Counted from the first letter of the stretch, positions 1-7,501 are shown. The stretch: DNA of 17,856 nt from CAZOAR01 sp964577985 (GCA_964577985.1 CAZOAR010000050.1:1-17856); one strand, 5' to 3'. The notes: a model not told the origin generated them from the letters alone. Made by a program: numbers and translations.

Positions 1-107
1 ATGTCATTCCCGCCCCATATGTCATTCCCGCTTGTCGGGAATCCCATCGCACAATCAGGCCGATTCCGGACAAGCCGGAATGACGATAAGAAAGTGGGGA
101 AACTCCA
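1..107. repeat. Dispersed palindromic (REP/MITE-like) element, copy 1
   Basis: Two short hairpins lie in inverted orientation. The left one (21-43) has arms ATTCCCG and CGGGAAT around loop CTTGT. The right one (62-84) has arms ATTCCGG and CCGGAAT around loop ACAAG. Each is a perfect 7-bp stem, and the two halves are near reverse complements of each other. An 18-base spacer (44-61) and a tail running to about 107 (ending AAACTCCA) are also shared with the copy at 7642-7767. An 18-base unit starting ATGTCATTCCCGCC precedes the left hairpin, so the element may continue upstream of the window. No transposase is present here. It resembles REP/BIME elements that RAYT-type transposases mobilise elsewhere, but that link is inference. 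Confidence 0.8.
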
Positions 108-123
108 CGACCTTCAACCTGCC

Positions 124-152
124 TTGACACGATTTTTCCTCTGTATTAACTT
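124..152 (+). promoter_or_regulatory. Possible weak sigma-70 promoter for the EF-G-like gene
   Basis: A perfect TTGACA lies at 124-129. The region 17 bases downstream reads TAACTT (147-152), which matches TATAAT poorly; TATTAA (144-149) fits better but with only a 14-base spacer. The -35 box is convincing while the -10 box is not, so the promoter is tentative. The -35 sits 17 bases after the end of repeat copy 1. The leader to the gene start would be roughly 115 bases. Confidence 0.35.
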
Positions 153-275
153 GGATGAACGTATTCTCGGCCTGGCTGCACGGTTATGTCGCGAACAGGA
201 ATGCAGTGGAGTGAGCGAATTGCTCAACACAGGCTCCATAAATAGAAGAGGATTTCAGACGGGGAGGTAGTCCTT

Positions 276-2357
276 ATGAAGGAGTATGAAAGCACTCGGT
301 TGAGAAATATCGCCCTCGTTGGACACGGGGGCTGTGGCAAGACATCTCTCGCCACGGCCCTGTCATTTGTCGCGGGTTCGTCGACGAGGCTGGGTTCAGT
401 AGATGACGGAAACAGCCTCACCGATTTTACGCCCGATGAGGTGGAGCGTAAGATTTCGATAAACCTGTCTGCTGCCTACGCGGAATGGAATGGGATCAAG
501 CTCAACATACTGGACACGCCAGGATATCTTGATTTTATAGGTGAGGTCAAGTCAGCACTGCGAGTGGCAGACGCGGCCCTTATTCTTGTGCACGCGAATT
601 CCGGGGTGGAAGTGGGGACGGACATAGTATGGGAAGACGCGGAAAAGCTGGGATTATCGAGGCTCTTTTTCATAAGTATGATGGATAAGGAACATTCGGA
701 TTTTCATAAGGTTTATTCCCAGCTACGGGAAAAATGCGGGAACGGGGCTGTGGCCTTCCAACTGCCGATTGGCGAGGGAGAGGACTATCGCGGGGTGATC
801 GATCTCCTGCGGGATAAGGCCTGCATCTTCAAGCAGGGGACGACAAAGGGCGAATACACGGAAGAGGCGATACCGGATAACATGCTCGCTGAGGCGTCGA
901 AGGCGAAGGAAGCGCTTATCGAGCTTGCTGCCGAGGCAGACGACGCGCTGATTGAAAAATATCTTGAAGAGGGAGAATTAACGAAAGAAGAGGTAATAAA
1001 CGGACTCACGGCGCTGGTGAAGAGCGGAGAGCTCTTCCCGGTTTTCTGCGGATCGGCGACGAAGACATACGGCGTCCGCAATCTCCTTGATGGACTGCCT
1101 GATCTTGCCCCCGATCCCACGTACAGAAATCCGATCAAGGGTACAAACAAGGTCGGCGACGAAGTGGAACTCAACGCGGACGACGCCTCGCCATTCTCAG
1201 CGCTTATTTTCAAAACGACGACAGAACCCCATGTCGGGGAATTGTCATATTTCCGCATCTTTTCCGGCAAGGTGAGTTCCGGAGCCGATGTCATAAACAA
1301 CCGGAATGAAAAGTCGGAGAGGCTGAACCACCTCAGCGTCATGCAGGGAAAGGACAGGAGCGAAGTACCCACTTTGCACACGGGAGACATCGGCGTGGTC
1401 GCGAAACTGAAGGAGAGCCACACCAATGACAGCCTTGTTTCGAAAGGAAACCCCCTGATTCTCAACAAGATAGCCTTCCCGACTCCCGCGATATCGGTGG
1501 CGGTCGAGCCGAAGGCTAAAGGTGATGAAGAGAAAATCGCCACCGGTCTGGCGAGGCTTCACGAGGAAGATCCCACCTTCATATCGGGCTATAACGCCGA
1601 GATCAGGCAGACACTTATCTCTGGAATGGGGGAGCTGCACCTGGATGTCGTCCTCGAGAGGCTGAAGAGGAAGTTCGGGGTGGAGGCCGTCCTGGAGAAG
1701 CCGGATATTCCTTATCGCGAGACTATCAAGAGCAAGGCTGAGGGCCAGGGAAAATACAAGAAACAGACCGGCGGCCGCGGGCAGTATGGAGACGCGTGGG
1801 TGAGAGTAGAACCTCTCCCACGCGGAACAGGGTTCGAGTTTGTCAACGCGATAAAGGGGGGAGCAATCCCGGGCAAGTACATACCATCGGTTGAAAAAGG
1901 AATAGTGGAAGCGGCCGAAAAAGGAGTTCTGGCGGGCTACAAACTCTACGATTTCCGCGCGACCCTGTACGATGGATCATTTCATAATGTAGATTCGTCT
2001 GATATGGCATTCAAGATAGCCGGTTCGATGGCCTTCGGCAAGGTTGCCAGGGAGGCGAAGCCCTATCTTCTTGAGCCGGTCCTCAACATCAAGGTCGTGA
2101 TACCCGATGACTTCCTCGGAGACGTTATGGGTGACCTCAACTCACGGAGGGGAAAGATTATGGGCGTCAACCCGAGAGGACAGCTGAAAGAGATCCTTGC
2201 CCAGGTGCCCCAGGCGGAGATGTACAAGTACTCCACTGCGCTCAGGTCATTGACACAGGGCAGGGGGACACATTCCCGCGAATTCTCCCATTATGACGAG
2301 GTGCCCTCCGACGTCTCGCAGAGAATAATCGCCGAGGCGGAAGAGGACAAGGAATAG
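276..2357 (+). CDS. fusA2: Elongation factor G-like translational GTPase (EF-G2 type)
   Basis: This 693-residue protein has the full EF-G layout: GTP-binding domain (about 1-280), domain II (about 300-390), domains III and IV (about 400-595) and domain V (about 600-690). The P-loop GHGGCGKT is at residues 16-23 and the switch II motif DTPGY at 80-84; GSA of G5 is at 259-261. The domain IV tip carries GSFHNVDSS. The GHGG P-loop, the RKISI switch I and the Tyr in DTPGY in place of the catalytic His of canonical EF-G place it in the bacterial EF-G-like paralogue group rather than the housekeeping translocase. The G4 motif, normally NKMD, reads SMMD (134-137). A strong ribosome site (GGAGGT, 263-268) lies 7 bases before the ATG. 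It is monocistronic here and converges on the pilin gene. The precise role of these paralogues is unsettled; the family call is firm, the gene symbol less so. Confidence 0.93.
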   Translation: MKEYESTRLRNIALVGHGGCGKTSLATALSFVAGSSTRLGSVDDGNSLTDFTPDEVERKISINLSAAYAEWNGIKLNILDTPGYLDFIGEVKSALRVADAALILVHANSGVEVGTDIVWEDAEKLGLSRLFFISMMDKEHSDFHKVYSQLREKCGNGAVAFQLPIGEGEDYRGVIDLLRDKACIFKQGTTKGEYTEEAIPDNMLAEASKAKEALIELAAEADDALIEKYLEEGELTKEEVINGLTALVKSGELFPVFCGSATKTYGVRNLLDGLPDLAPDPTYRNPIKGTNKVGDEVELNADDASPFSALIFKTTTEPHVGELSYFRIFSGKVSSGADVINNRNEKSERLNHLSVMQGKDRSEVPTLHTGDIGVVAKLKESHTNDSLVSKGNPLILNKIAFPTPAISVAVEPKAKGDEEKIATGLARLHEEDPTFISGYNAEIRQTLISGMGELHLDVVLERLKRKFGVEAVLEKPDIPYRETIKSKAEGQGKYKKQTGGRGQYGDAWVRVEPLPRGTGFEFVNAIKGGAIPGKYIPSVEKGIVEAAEKGVLAGYKLYDFRATLYDGSFHNVDSSDMAFKIAGSMAFGKVAREAKPYLLEPVLNIKVVIPDDFLGDVMGDLNSRRGKIMGVNPRGQLKEILAQVPQAEMYKYSTALRSLTQGRGTHSREFSHYDEVPSDVSQRIIAEAEEDKE

Positions 2358-2361
2358 TCCA

Positions 2362-2784
2362 CTAGTCCGAAACTGTGTGGACAAGCTCACCGACCTCATC
2401 GATGGTCCACTCATCCTTATCAGGGTCGCCGTCGATGTCGCCTCTCGCTCTGGCAATGAATGCGCCGTCATTCGCGGAGACAATTTCATACTCATAACGA
2501 ATGGAGCCTTTGGGATAGAAGCCGAGTTCCGTCCATCCCGTCGTTCCGTCAAAGGTGCCTGGACCAACATCAGCGGATGGGTTGGCGTACGTCTCGTTTT
2601 CAACGAAGTAGACTTCCTGCAGCGACCATATTGCACCCAGATTCGCCTTTGCTTCGGTTGTCTTTGCCCTTTTCTGCATGCCGAAGAAATTCGGGATAGC
2701 AATTGCGGCGAGAAGCCCTACGATGGCAACCACGATCATCAGCTCGAGGAGAGTAAATCCCTGATTCATTTCCTTTCCAGTCAT
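2362..2784 (-). CDS. Type IV pilin-like prepilin (major-pilin type)
   Basis: The 140-residue protein begins with a short charged leader ending in Gly9, followed by FTLLELMIVVAIVGLLAAIA. This is the class III prepilin signature: cleavage by prepilin peptidase after Gly, a Phe that becomes N-methylated, and Glu at mature position 5 (Glu14 here). The hydrophobic alpha1 spine covers residues 10-32 or so and is followed by PNFFGMQKRAK, a typical pilin continuation. The globular part is Gly/Asp/aromatic rich with a DIDGDPDKDEWTID stretch near the C-terminus. I chose the ATG at 2784 rather than upstream starts because GGAGGG lies 5 bases before it, giving a leader of normal length. Export and assembly would need PilB/PilC/PilD/PilQ proteins not in this window. 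A minor pilin or type II secretion pseudopilin cannot be excluded, though length and the sigma-54 promoter favour a pilin. Confidence 0.9.
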   Translation of the reverse strand: MTGKEMNQGFTLLELMIVVAIVGLLAAIAIPNFFGMQKRAKTTEAKANLGAIWSLQEVYFVENETYANPSADVGPGTFDGTTGWTELGFYPKGSIRYEYEIVSANDGAFIARARGDIDGDPDKDEWTIDEVGELVHTVSD

Positions 2785-2827
2785 TTTTCCCTCCATCACT
2801 ATTAATGAAAAGTTCCACCTGTGGATT

Positions 2828-2843
2828 GGCAAATCCTGTGCCA
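2828..2843 (-). promoter_or_regulatory. Sigma-54 (RpoN) -24/-12 promoter of the pilin gene
   Basis: Read on the minus strand, the sequence is TGGCAC-AGGAT-TTGC. This matches the RpoN consensus TGGCAC-N5-TTGC at every conserved base, with the required 10 bases between the GG of the -24 element and the GC of the -12 element. The predicted start is near 2817, giving a leader of about 33 bases to the pilin ATG at 2784. Sigma-54 control of pilA, with a PilR-type activator, is established in Pseudomonas, Myxococcus and Geobacter, so the placement makes biological sense. Confidence 0.82.
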
Positions 2844-3031
2844 GCGCGCGCGATTATTGCCTCTGGTGTTGTCTGCAGGCGGGACAGGCCTCGAATGGGT
2901 GTCCAGCGGGTTGGAAGCGCCATTTCATTCCGGATTGTAGAAGAAACCCGGCGCGGCTCTTGTATGAAATAAAAGTCCACATGCGTGAACTAATTTCGGG
3001 GTGATAAGTACGATCCACAGTGACGGGTTCA

Positions 3032-3043
3032 AGTGAATTCACT
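3032..3043. promoter_or_regulatory. 12-bp perfect palindrome between divergent pilin and beta-helix genes
   Basis: AGTGAATTCACT reads the same on both strands. It lies about 215 bases upstream of the predicted pilin start and about 90 bases upstream of the -35 box of the beta-helix gene, and is flanked by GTTC and GAAC. The position suits an enhancer-type site for a sigma-54 activator, but it could equally serve the divergent gene. Only the palindrome is seen; the function is inference. Confidence 0.3.
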
Positions 3044-3129
3044 CGCTCGAACGAAAAGAGATATAGAATGGTTTTCCCGGACAAGCGGCAGAGGTCCTTA
3101 TGTATTTTAGGTAAAAAGGCTGGCAGGGC

Positions 3130-3159
3130 TTGACATCCGATTGTGTTTTATGGTATAAT
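3130..3159 (+). promoter_or_regulatory. Consensus sigma-70 promoter of the beta-helix gene
   Basis: TTGACA (3130-3135) and TATAAT (3154-3159) are both perfect matches, separated by 18 bases. Transcription would start near 3166, about 58 bases before the ATG at 3224. Confidence 0.88.
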
Positions 3160-3223
3160 GCAATTATCCAGTTTGATTTAACTATATCGTTCAACAATGA
3201 ATGTTGCTGAAGGGGGCTTTCCG

Positions 3224-4759
3224 ATGCCAAGGTCTTTGATAGCGTGGGGTCTTTTTTTTCTCCTCCTCTTCTCGAATCATCTCCTGATGGGAACAACATA
3301 TTATGTACCAGATGACTACGCAACCATCCAGGAGGCTATTAGTGATTCAGCTAATGGTGACACAATTATCGTGCGGCCAGGGACCTACTACGAAAACGTT
3401 GATTTTCTGGGAAAAGCCCTTCTTCTCAAGAGCGAACAGGGGCCGTCTGTTACTACTATAGATGGTGGTGGGACAGGCAGTGTTGTGACATTTGAGACCT
3501 ACGAGGATACATCCTCCATCATAGACGGATTCACGATCACTAACGGTTACGCCGTCGATGGCGGCGGCATAATGTGTCGCATCTCTTCCCCTACTATCCG
3601 GAACAATACCATCACCGGGAACACCGCGTACCCGGGAAATGGAGGTGGAATACACGGATATCTTTTTTCGTATCCTGTGATAACAGACAACAACATAACC
3701 GGCAACACGGGAGGTGAATATGGTGGTGGGGTATACTGTGTGTCAGAAGCGGAGATTACCGGCAACATGATCGTTCAGAACAGCGCGGATAACGGTGCCG
3801 GGATAAGCTGCTATTCCTCCGCCCCGACGATTATCGGAAATACCATCAAGGATAATTCTGCGGCCGCGCGGGGAGGAGGGATTTATTGCTATCTGGCTTC
3901 ATCGCCTGCGATTGTCAACAACATGATCGCGGCGAATAGCGCCGAGACGGGTGGGGGAATATCGTGTAATGGCTCGGCTGCTCCATACATATCAAACAAC
4001 ACCATCGCGGATAATATCGCGACCGTGGAAGGTGGAGGGCTGTACGGGGAGAGACTCGCTTCCCCGATTGTCACCAACACCATACTCTGGGGGAACGATT
4101 CCCCTCAGGCCGCCCAGATAGGCGTCGGCAACAGTGAAATACACTCTACTCTGACCATCAGCTTCTCCGATGTGGAGGGCGGATTCGATTCGGTATTCGT
4201 GGATTCCGCCTGTGTGCTCAACTGGGGAATCGGGAATATCGATCTCGACCCGTTCTTCTCCGACAACTATTACCATCTCCAGATGGCATCGCCCTGCGTG
4301 GATACAGGTGATTCTACTGTGCCCGATTCGTGCCTCCCGCCCGGTCGTGGAGAGACCTGGACGGACATGGGCATGTACGGCGGCGAGTATAATTGTGACT
4401 TTCCAGACTACCTGGCCGAACTGACCATGGAACCCTCAGGGTCGGTAATTGTCTCGCGGCTTGGAACCCTCTTTTTCAGCACTTCTATCCAGAGCAATAT
4501 CGGAAGGGCTGTGACGGGCGATTACTGGTTGAATGTTGTACTGCCCGATTCGAGCCAGATCGATATACCGGACTCCTTTCTGAATTATGCGAATCCATAC
4601 CAGGCGGATCTGCAGCCGTACGGCTCTCTGACGCTGTCGAACGAGCTCTTCATCCCCGCGCCGGCATACCTGGGCACCTACAGGCTCATCGGGAGGATAG
4701 GCGTCTTCCCGAACCTGACTGTATGCGAGGAGTCATTCTATTTTGAGGTGGTTCCATAG
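3224..4759 (+). CDS. Secreted right-handed parallel beta-helix repeat protein
   Basis: This is a 511-residue exported protein. Residues 1-24 form a signal peptide with hydrophobic core LIAWGLFFLLLF. The start at 3224 is preferred over the ATG at 3197 because AGGGGG (3211-3216) sits 7 bases before it and the signal peptide then has normal length. The opening YYVPDDYATIQEAI and GDTIIVRPGTYYENV are the usual entry of pectate-lyase-like (NosD/DUF1565-type) beta-helices. Seven rungs follow (about 105-290), each with GGGI or a variant and a downstream N-x-I-x-x-N turn. Five rungs have Cys two residues after that motif: 118, 172, 196, 222 and 248. Residues about 395-511 look like a beta-sandwich (Ig-like) domain. 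No C-terminal sorting domain is seen. Substrate and activity are unknown; catalytic residues of a lyase or hydrolase cannot be pointed to. Confidence 0.88.
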   Translation: MPRSLIAWGLFFLLLFSNHLLMGTTYYVPDDYATIQEAISDSANGDTIIVRPGTYYENVDFLGKALLLKSEQGPSVTTIDGGGTGSVVTFETYEDTSSIIDGFTITNGYAVDGGGIMCRISSPTIRNNTITGNTAYPGNGGGIHGYLFSYPVITDNNITGNTGGEYGGGVYCVSEAEITGNMIVQNSADNGAGISCYSSAPTIIGNTIKDNSAAARGGGIYCYLASSPAIVNNMIAANSAETGGGISCNGSAAPYISNNTIADNIATVEGGGLYGERLASPIVTNTILWGNDSPQAAQIGVGNSEIHSTLTISFSDVEGGFDSVFVDSACVLNWGIGNIDLDPFFSDNYYHLQMASPCVDTGDSTVPDSCLPPGRGETWTDMGMYGGEYNCDFPDYLAELTMEPSGSVIVSRLGTLFFSTSIQSNIGRAVTGDYWLNVVLPDSSQIDIPDSFLNYANPYQADLQPYGSLTLSNELFIPAPAYLGTYRLIGRIGVFPNLTVCEESFYFEVVP

Positions 4760-4761
4760 GG

Positions 4762-4780
4762 AAAAGCCCGGCCGTTCGGG
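4762..4780 (-). terminator. Weak hairpin plus T-run after the TfoX-domain gene
   Basis: On the minus strand CCCG-AACGGC-CGGG is followed by C and TTTT, directly after the stop codon of the minus-strand gene. The stem is only 4 bp, so efficiency would be low. The site is in the 23-base space between two convergent stop codons and is the only terminator candidate there. Confidence 0.3.
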
Positions 4781-4782
4781 TA

Positions 4783-5124
4783 CTATTCTCTTCCGCACCT
4801 TCTCTTTTTCTTCCTTGCGGCAAGTTTCCTGACAGCAACGTCAACGGCCTTTTCGGCCCACTCTGCGAGTGCTTCACGGTCCTCGACGACTTCTGCGGGC
4901 ACCTCGTAGTATCTCAGGGAATGGAATTTCATCATGCCGGCGGAGAGATAATCGTGCAGGTTCGAGTCATCCACCTTGAAGTAAAGGAGGTCATCCGCCA
5001 CTATCGCGAAGAATACTCCATTCAGATAGAGTCCGGCGCCGCCAAACATCTTCCTGACGCCGATATCCCCGAGGCCGTTCAGCTGGTCCAGCAGGTAATC
5101 GATGTATCCTTCGCTGACGGACAA
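4783..5124 (-). CDS. TfoX/Sxy N-terminal domain protein
   Basis: The 113-residue protein matches the TfoX N-terminal domain in its hallmark stretch: VRKMFGGAGLYLNGVFFAIV, followed by DLLYFKVDD and a later SLRYYEVPAEV. It lacks the C-terminal helix-hairpin-helix-like domain of full-length gamma-proteobacterial TfoX/Sxy, and ends in a basic tail (KKKRR) after the domain. The start is TTG at 5124, with GAGGG 10 bases upstream and no better in-frame start. In gamma-proteobacteria TfoX promotes competence gene expression, but stand-alone N-domain proteins are widespread and mostly uncharacterised, so a competence role should not be assumed. It is followed at close range by a convergent gene end. 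Confidence 0.85.
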   Translation of the reverse strand: MSVSEGYIDYLLDQLNGLGDIGVRKMFGGAGLYLNGVFFAIVADDLLYFKVDDSNLHDYLSAGMMKFHSLRYYEVPAEVVEDREALAEWAEKAVDVAVRKLAARKKKRRCGRE

Positions 5125-5211
5125 GCGGCGTGTTCCCTCTGTTCACATTGTTGAGAATGCCAGCCTTCTGCAGGGTGGCACCAGCGGTCTCAAGGACACG
5201 TGTACAACCCG

Positions 5212-6147
5212 TTACTGTTGTCGGTTCGCGGTCCCGGCACCCTCTTTGCCCTCTGTCCTGTTGTCATAGAAGCGCTGTGTAGGGTAGGCAAAGTCTATGT
5301 CTTTATGCGTGGCGAAGTTCCGAAGGATGTCCTCCCATATTGCTTCCTCGATGCCTCTCCGCTGCCTTGGACCGCAGAGATGGCGAATGGTCAGCAGTAC
5401 ACCGCTCTCCCTGACGGATGTGTACACGGTCGGCGTGAATTTGGAGTAGTAGATGAGGAACTTCCTGGCGGCTCGCTTTACCCCGCGTCTCGCTTCTTCT
5501 GAAAACTGGGCGGCATGCTCGTCGACTATTCCCTGGAGGATTGACTTCGCCTTCTCCCAGTCGCTCTCGAAGGTGACGAGTACCGGGATCTCGTTCCAGA
5601 TATACTGAAACCCCTTGCTGTAGTTGATCAATACCATTGACAGGACCATACTGTTGGGTACATGCACTATGCGCCCCGTACTCTGGTCGGCGTCCACCCA
5701 GTTGCCTATCTCCATGAGCGTGAACTTGAAGATTCGCTGGTCGATTACGTCGCCGGCGTGGGGTCCTATCTGAATTCTGTCCCCCACCTCGAGTGGCCTC
5801 CTCATCACAATGAACAGCCAGCCCGCCAGGTCAGCCACGAAGTCTTTCAAGGCTATGGCGACTCCTGCCGACATCAGCCCCAGGAAAGTGGCGATAGACT
5901 GAAATGCCTCGAACCACACACGGCCCAGCAGCAGGAGCGATAACGTGGCAGTGACATAACGGCTTGTCCTGCGCCATCGGTAGCGTGTCGCGGTGTCCGT
6001 TGTCTTTCTGCAGACCGCCCGGATTACGACAGTGCGAAGGAGCCACAGGAGGAGGAGAATAAGCGCGGAAACCAGGATCTTGTTCTGATAATCAGGCGGA
6101 ATTCTCAGGAAATCACTCAGCTGGTATGGGTATCGTTCGGAGTCCAT
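5212..6147 (-). CDS. Small-conductance mechanosensitive channel (MscS family)
   Basis: The 311-residue protein is about the size of E. coli MscS (286). Three membrane segments are visible: about 24-45, 64-81 and 85-115. The last is the pore helix, Gly/Ala rich as in MscS (LGLMSAGVAIALKDFVADLAG). The beta domain follows at 116-180 with RPLEVGDRIQIGPHAGDV and the conserved VPNS (163-166) before a SKGF turn. A mixed alpha/beta C-terminal domain completes it. The channel opens under membrane tension to release solutes during hypo-osmotic shock; the protein sits in the inner membrane as a heptamer in known members. It lies downstream of the AI-2E-type gene on the same strand with a 220-base gap, and ends 87 bases before the TfoX-domain gene. 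It could share transcription with either or have its own weak promoter. Confidence 0.93.
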   Translation of the reverse strand: MDSERYPYQLSDFLRIPPDYQNKILVSALILLLLWLLRTVVIRAVCRKTTDTATRYRWRRTSRYVTATLSLLLLGRVWFEAFQSIATFLGLMSAGVAIALKDFVADLAGWLFIVMRRPLEVGDRIQIGPHAGDVIDQRIFKFTLMEIGNWVDADQSTGRIVHVPNSMVLSMVLINYSKGFQYIWNEIPVLVTFESDWEKAKSILQGIVDEHAAQFSEEARRGVKRAARKFLIYYSKFTPTVYTSVRESGVLLTIRHLCGPRQRRGIEEAIWEDILRNFATHKDIDFAYPTQRFYDNRTEGKEGAGTANRQQ

Positions 6148-6218
6148 ATGAGTACCTTATCGTCAGGGTGTCTCCACAGGGGCTGTTCCGCTCGAAGCAG
6201 CGTATGGACGCATCTCGA

Positions 6219-6347
6219 TCATGACTTTCTGAGCACCGCCATCGTCAAATAATAAGTTATTCCTTCGAGCAACACAAATGAAGGGCATGTTCCCATCTCA
6301 GGGACACATTTCGTGCTCGTTTGTTCACAACGGCACTCCCTATTCAT
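6219..6347 (-). pseudogene. Possible remnant of a methyltransferase gene
   Basis: In the 220-base space between the two membrane-protein genes, one minus-strand frame encodes 42 residues including CPSFVLLEGITYYLT. This stretch resembles the conserved EG-x-x-YYL segment of leucine-carboxyl-methyltransferase (PPM1/LCM)-like SAM enzymes. There is no ribosome site, no SAM-binding motif, and the frame ends soon after. It may be a decayed gene tail, or a chance match. Confidence is low. Confidence 0.2.
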
Positions 6348-6367
6348 GGTACGCGTGGGGCTCACGA

Positions 6368-7501
6368 TCAGGCTCGAGTTTCGCTCGTTTCGTCGGCCTT
6401 CGCGATGTATCGCCTGTAGTATGCCAGTATGAGGCAGGTCATCGGCAGTGCGATCAAGAGTCCGAAAAAACCGAGCAGTTTTCCCCATATCGATAGCGAG
6501 AGAAGAATAACGGCCGGACTGAGACCCGTCACCCGGCCCATTATCTTCGGGACGAGTATCGTATCCTGGATCGTCTGAACGACTACGAAGACGATGCCGG
6601 TCATCCCGAGGACAATCCAGAAACTTGTACCGGTTTCTATCGCGTGAATAAACGCCAGCATGAACGCCGGGATAAAGCCTATGATCTGCAGGTATGGGAC
6701 CATGTTCAGGATTCCGATGAAGAGACCGAGGAGGATTCCCATCGGGAGGTTGATGATCGAAAACCCGATCGCAAAAAGGACCCCGACTGTAGAAGCCACG
6801 GTGGCCTGCGCACGGAAATAGCGATTCATCCCGGCGTCGAATTCGTTGACGAAGTGGATAACAGGCTCTCTGTACCCCGGTGGCAGCAGGCCCCTCCATG
6901 CGGGACCGACATTCTGATAGTCTATGAGGAGAAAGACAAGATAGAGCCCGATCACGGCGAGGCCCACGAATCCCATGACGAAACTGGCCGTTCCGGCGAT
7001 CAACCCCCACACGCCGGGCAGTACCTTCCCCGCAACGGTCTCGGCGAGTTTCCAGAAGTTGTCGGCGCTGAAGAACTCCTGGACCTCCTCCCTCGCGGCG
7101 TAATCTTTGACGGCCTGCCAGAGGTCAGGGGGAAGGCGCTCCGCCGCTCGCCGGGCGAGGTCGGTGTTGTTTATCAGGTCGGAGAGGAGCCGTCCCATGT
7201 GCGCTATCTCGCCTATTATGGCGGGCATAATCAGCCAGCCAAGCACTGCGAATGTGCCGAAGACAAGGGAGAGCGCGATGAAGACGGCCACGACCCGGTT
7301 GGAGATCTTCCGCTGAACAAGGAGCACGAGAGGATTGGCCAGATAGGCAAGGAGAAGCGCCGCCGCGAAAGGGATCAGCACATCGCTGAGATAGCCCATC
7401 AGCCAGACAAGTCCCCAGATCATTCCCCCCGTTATCGCCAGCCGCACGACGCGGTCAATCGCGCAGGAGCTGTTTTCGGAAGACATTTTACCTGACACCA
7501 T
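6368..7501 (-). CDS. AI-2E/PerM family membrane protein
   Basis: The 377-residue integral membrane protein has the family's usual size and about eight hydrophobic segments: roughly 22-38, 41-62, 70-98, 160-195, 232-262, 266-288, 292-310 and 328-360. A soluble amphipathic stretch lies between segments three and four (about 100-158). Family signatures are NMVPYLQIIGFIPA (266-279) and DTILVPKIMGRVTGLSP (313-329). Members include TqsA (AI-2 export) and PerM, and some act as Na+/H+ antiporters, so the substrate cannot be read from sequence. The ATG at 7501 is used; the ATG at 7486 is an alternative, and neither has a strong ribosome site. A promoter candidate lies just upstream on the minus strand. 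Confidence 0.92.
   Translation of the reverse strand: MVSGKMSSENSSCAIDRVVRLAITGGMIWGLVWLMGYLSDVLIPFAAALLLAYLANPLVLLVQRKISNRVVAVFIALSLVFGTFAVLGWLIMPAIIGEIAHMGRLLSDLINNTDLARRAAERLPPDLWQAVKDYAAREEVQEFFSADNFWKLAETVAGKVLPGVWGLIAGTASFVMGFVGLAVIGLYLVFLLIDYQNVGPAWRGLLPPGYREPVIHFVNEFDAGMNRYFRAQATVASTVGVLFAIGFSIINLPMGILLGLFIGILNMVPYLQIIGFIPAFMLAFIHAIETGTSFWIVLGMTGIVFVVVQTIQDTILVPKIMGRVTGLSPAVILLSLSIWGKLLGFFGLLIALPMTCLILAYYRRYIAKADETSETRA

Noticed and set aside
785..1543. Long open frame on the minus strand inside the EF-G-like gene
   Set aside because: It lies wholly opposite a well-supported coding region, has low-complexity Ser-rich translation and matches no family; it is a shadow of the real gene.
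5155..5182. Hairpin TGCCA/TGGCA between the MscS-type and TfoX-domain genes as a terminator
   Set aside because: The stem is short and interrupted and is not followed by a T-run on the minus strand.
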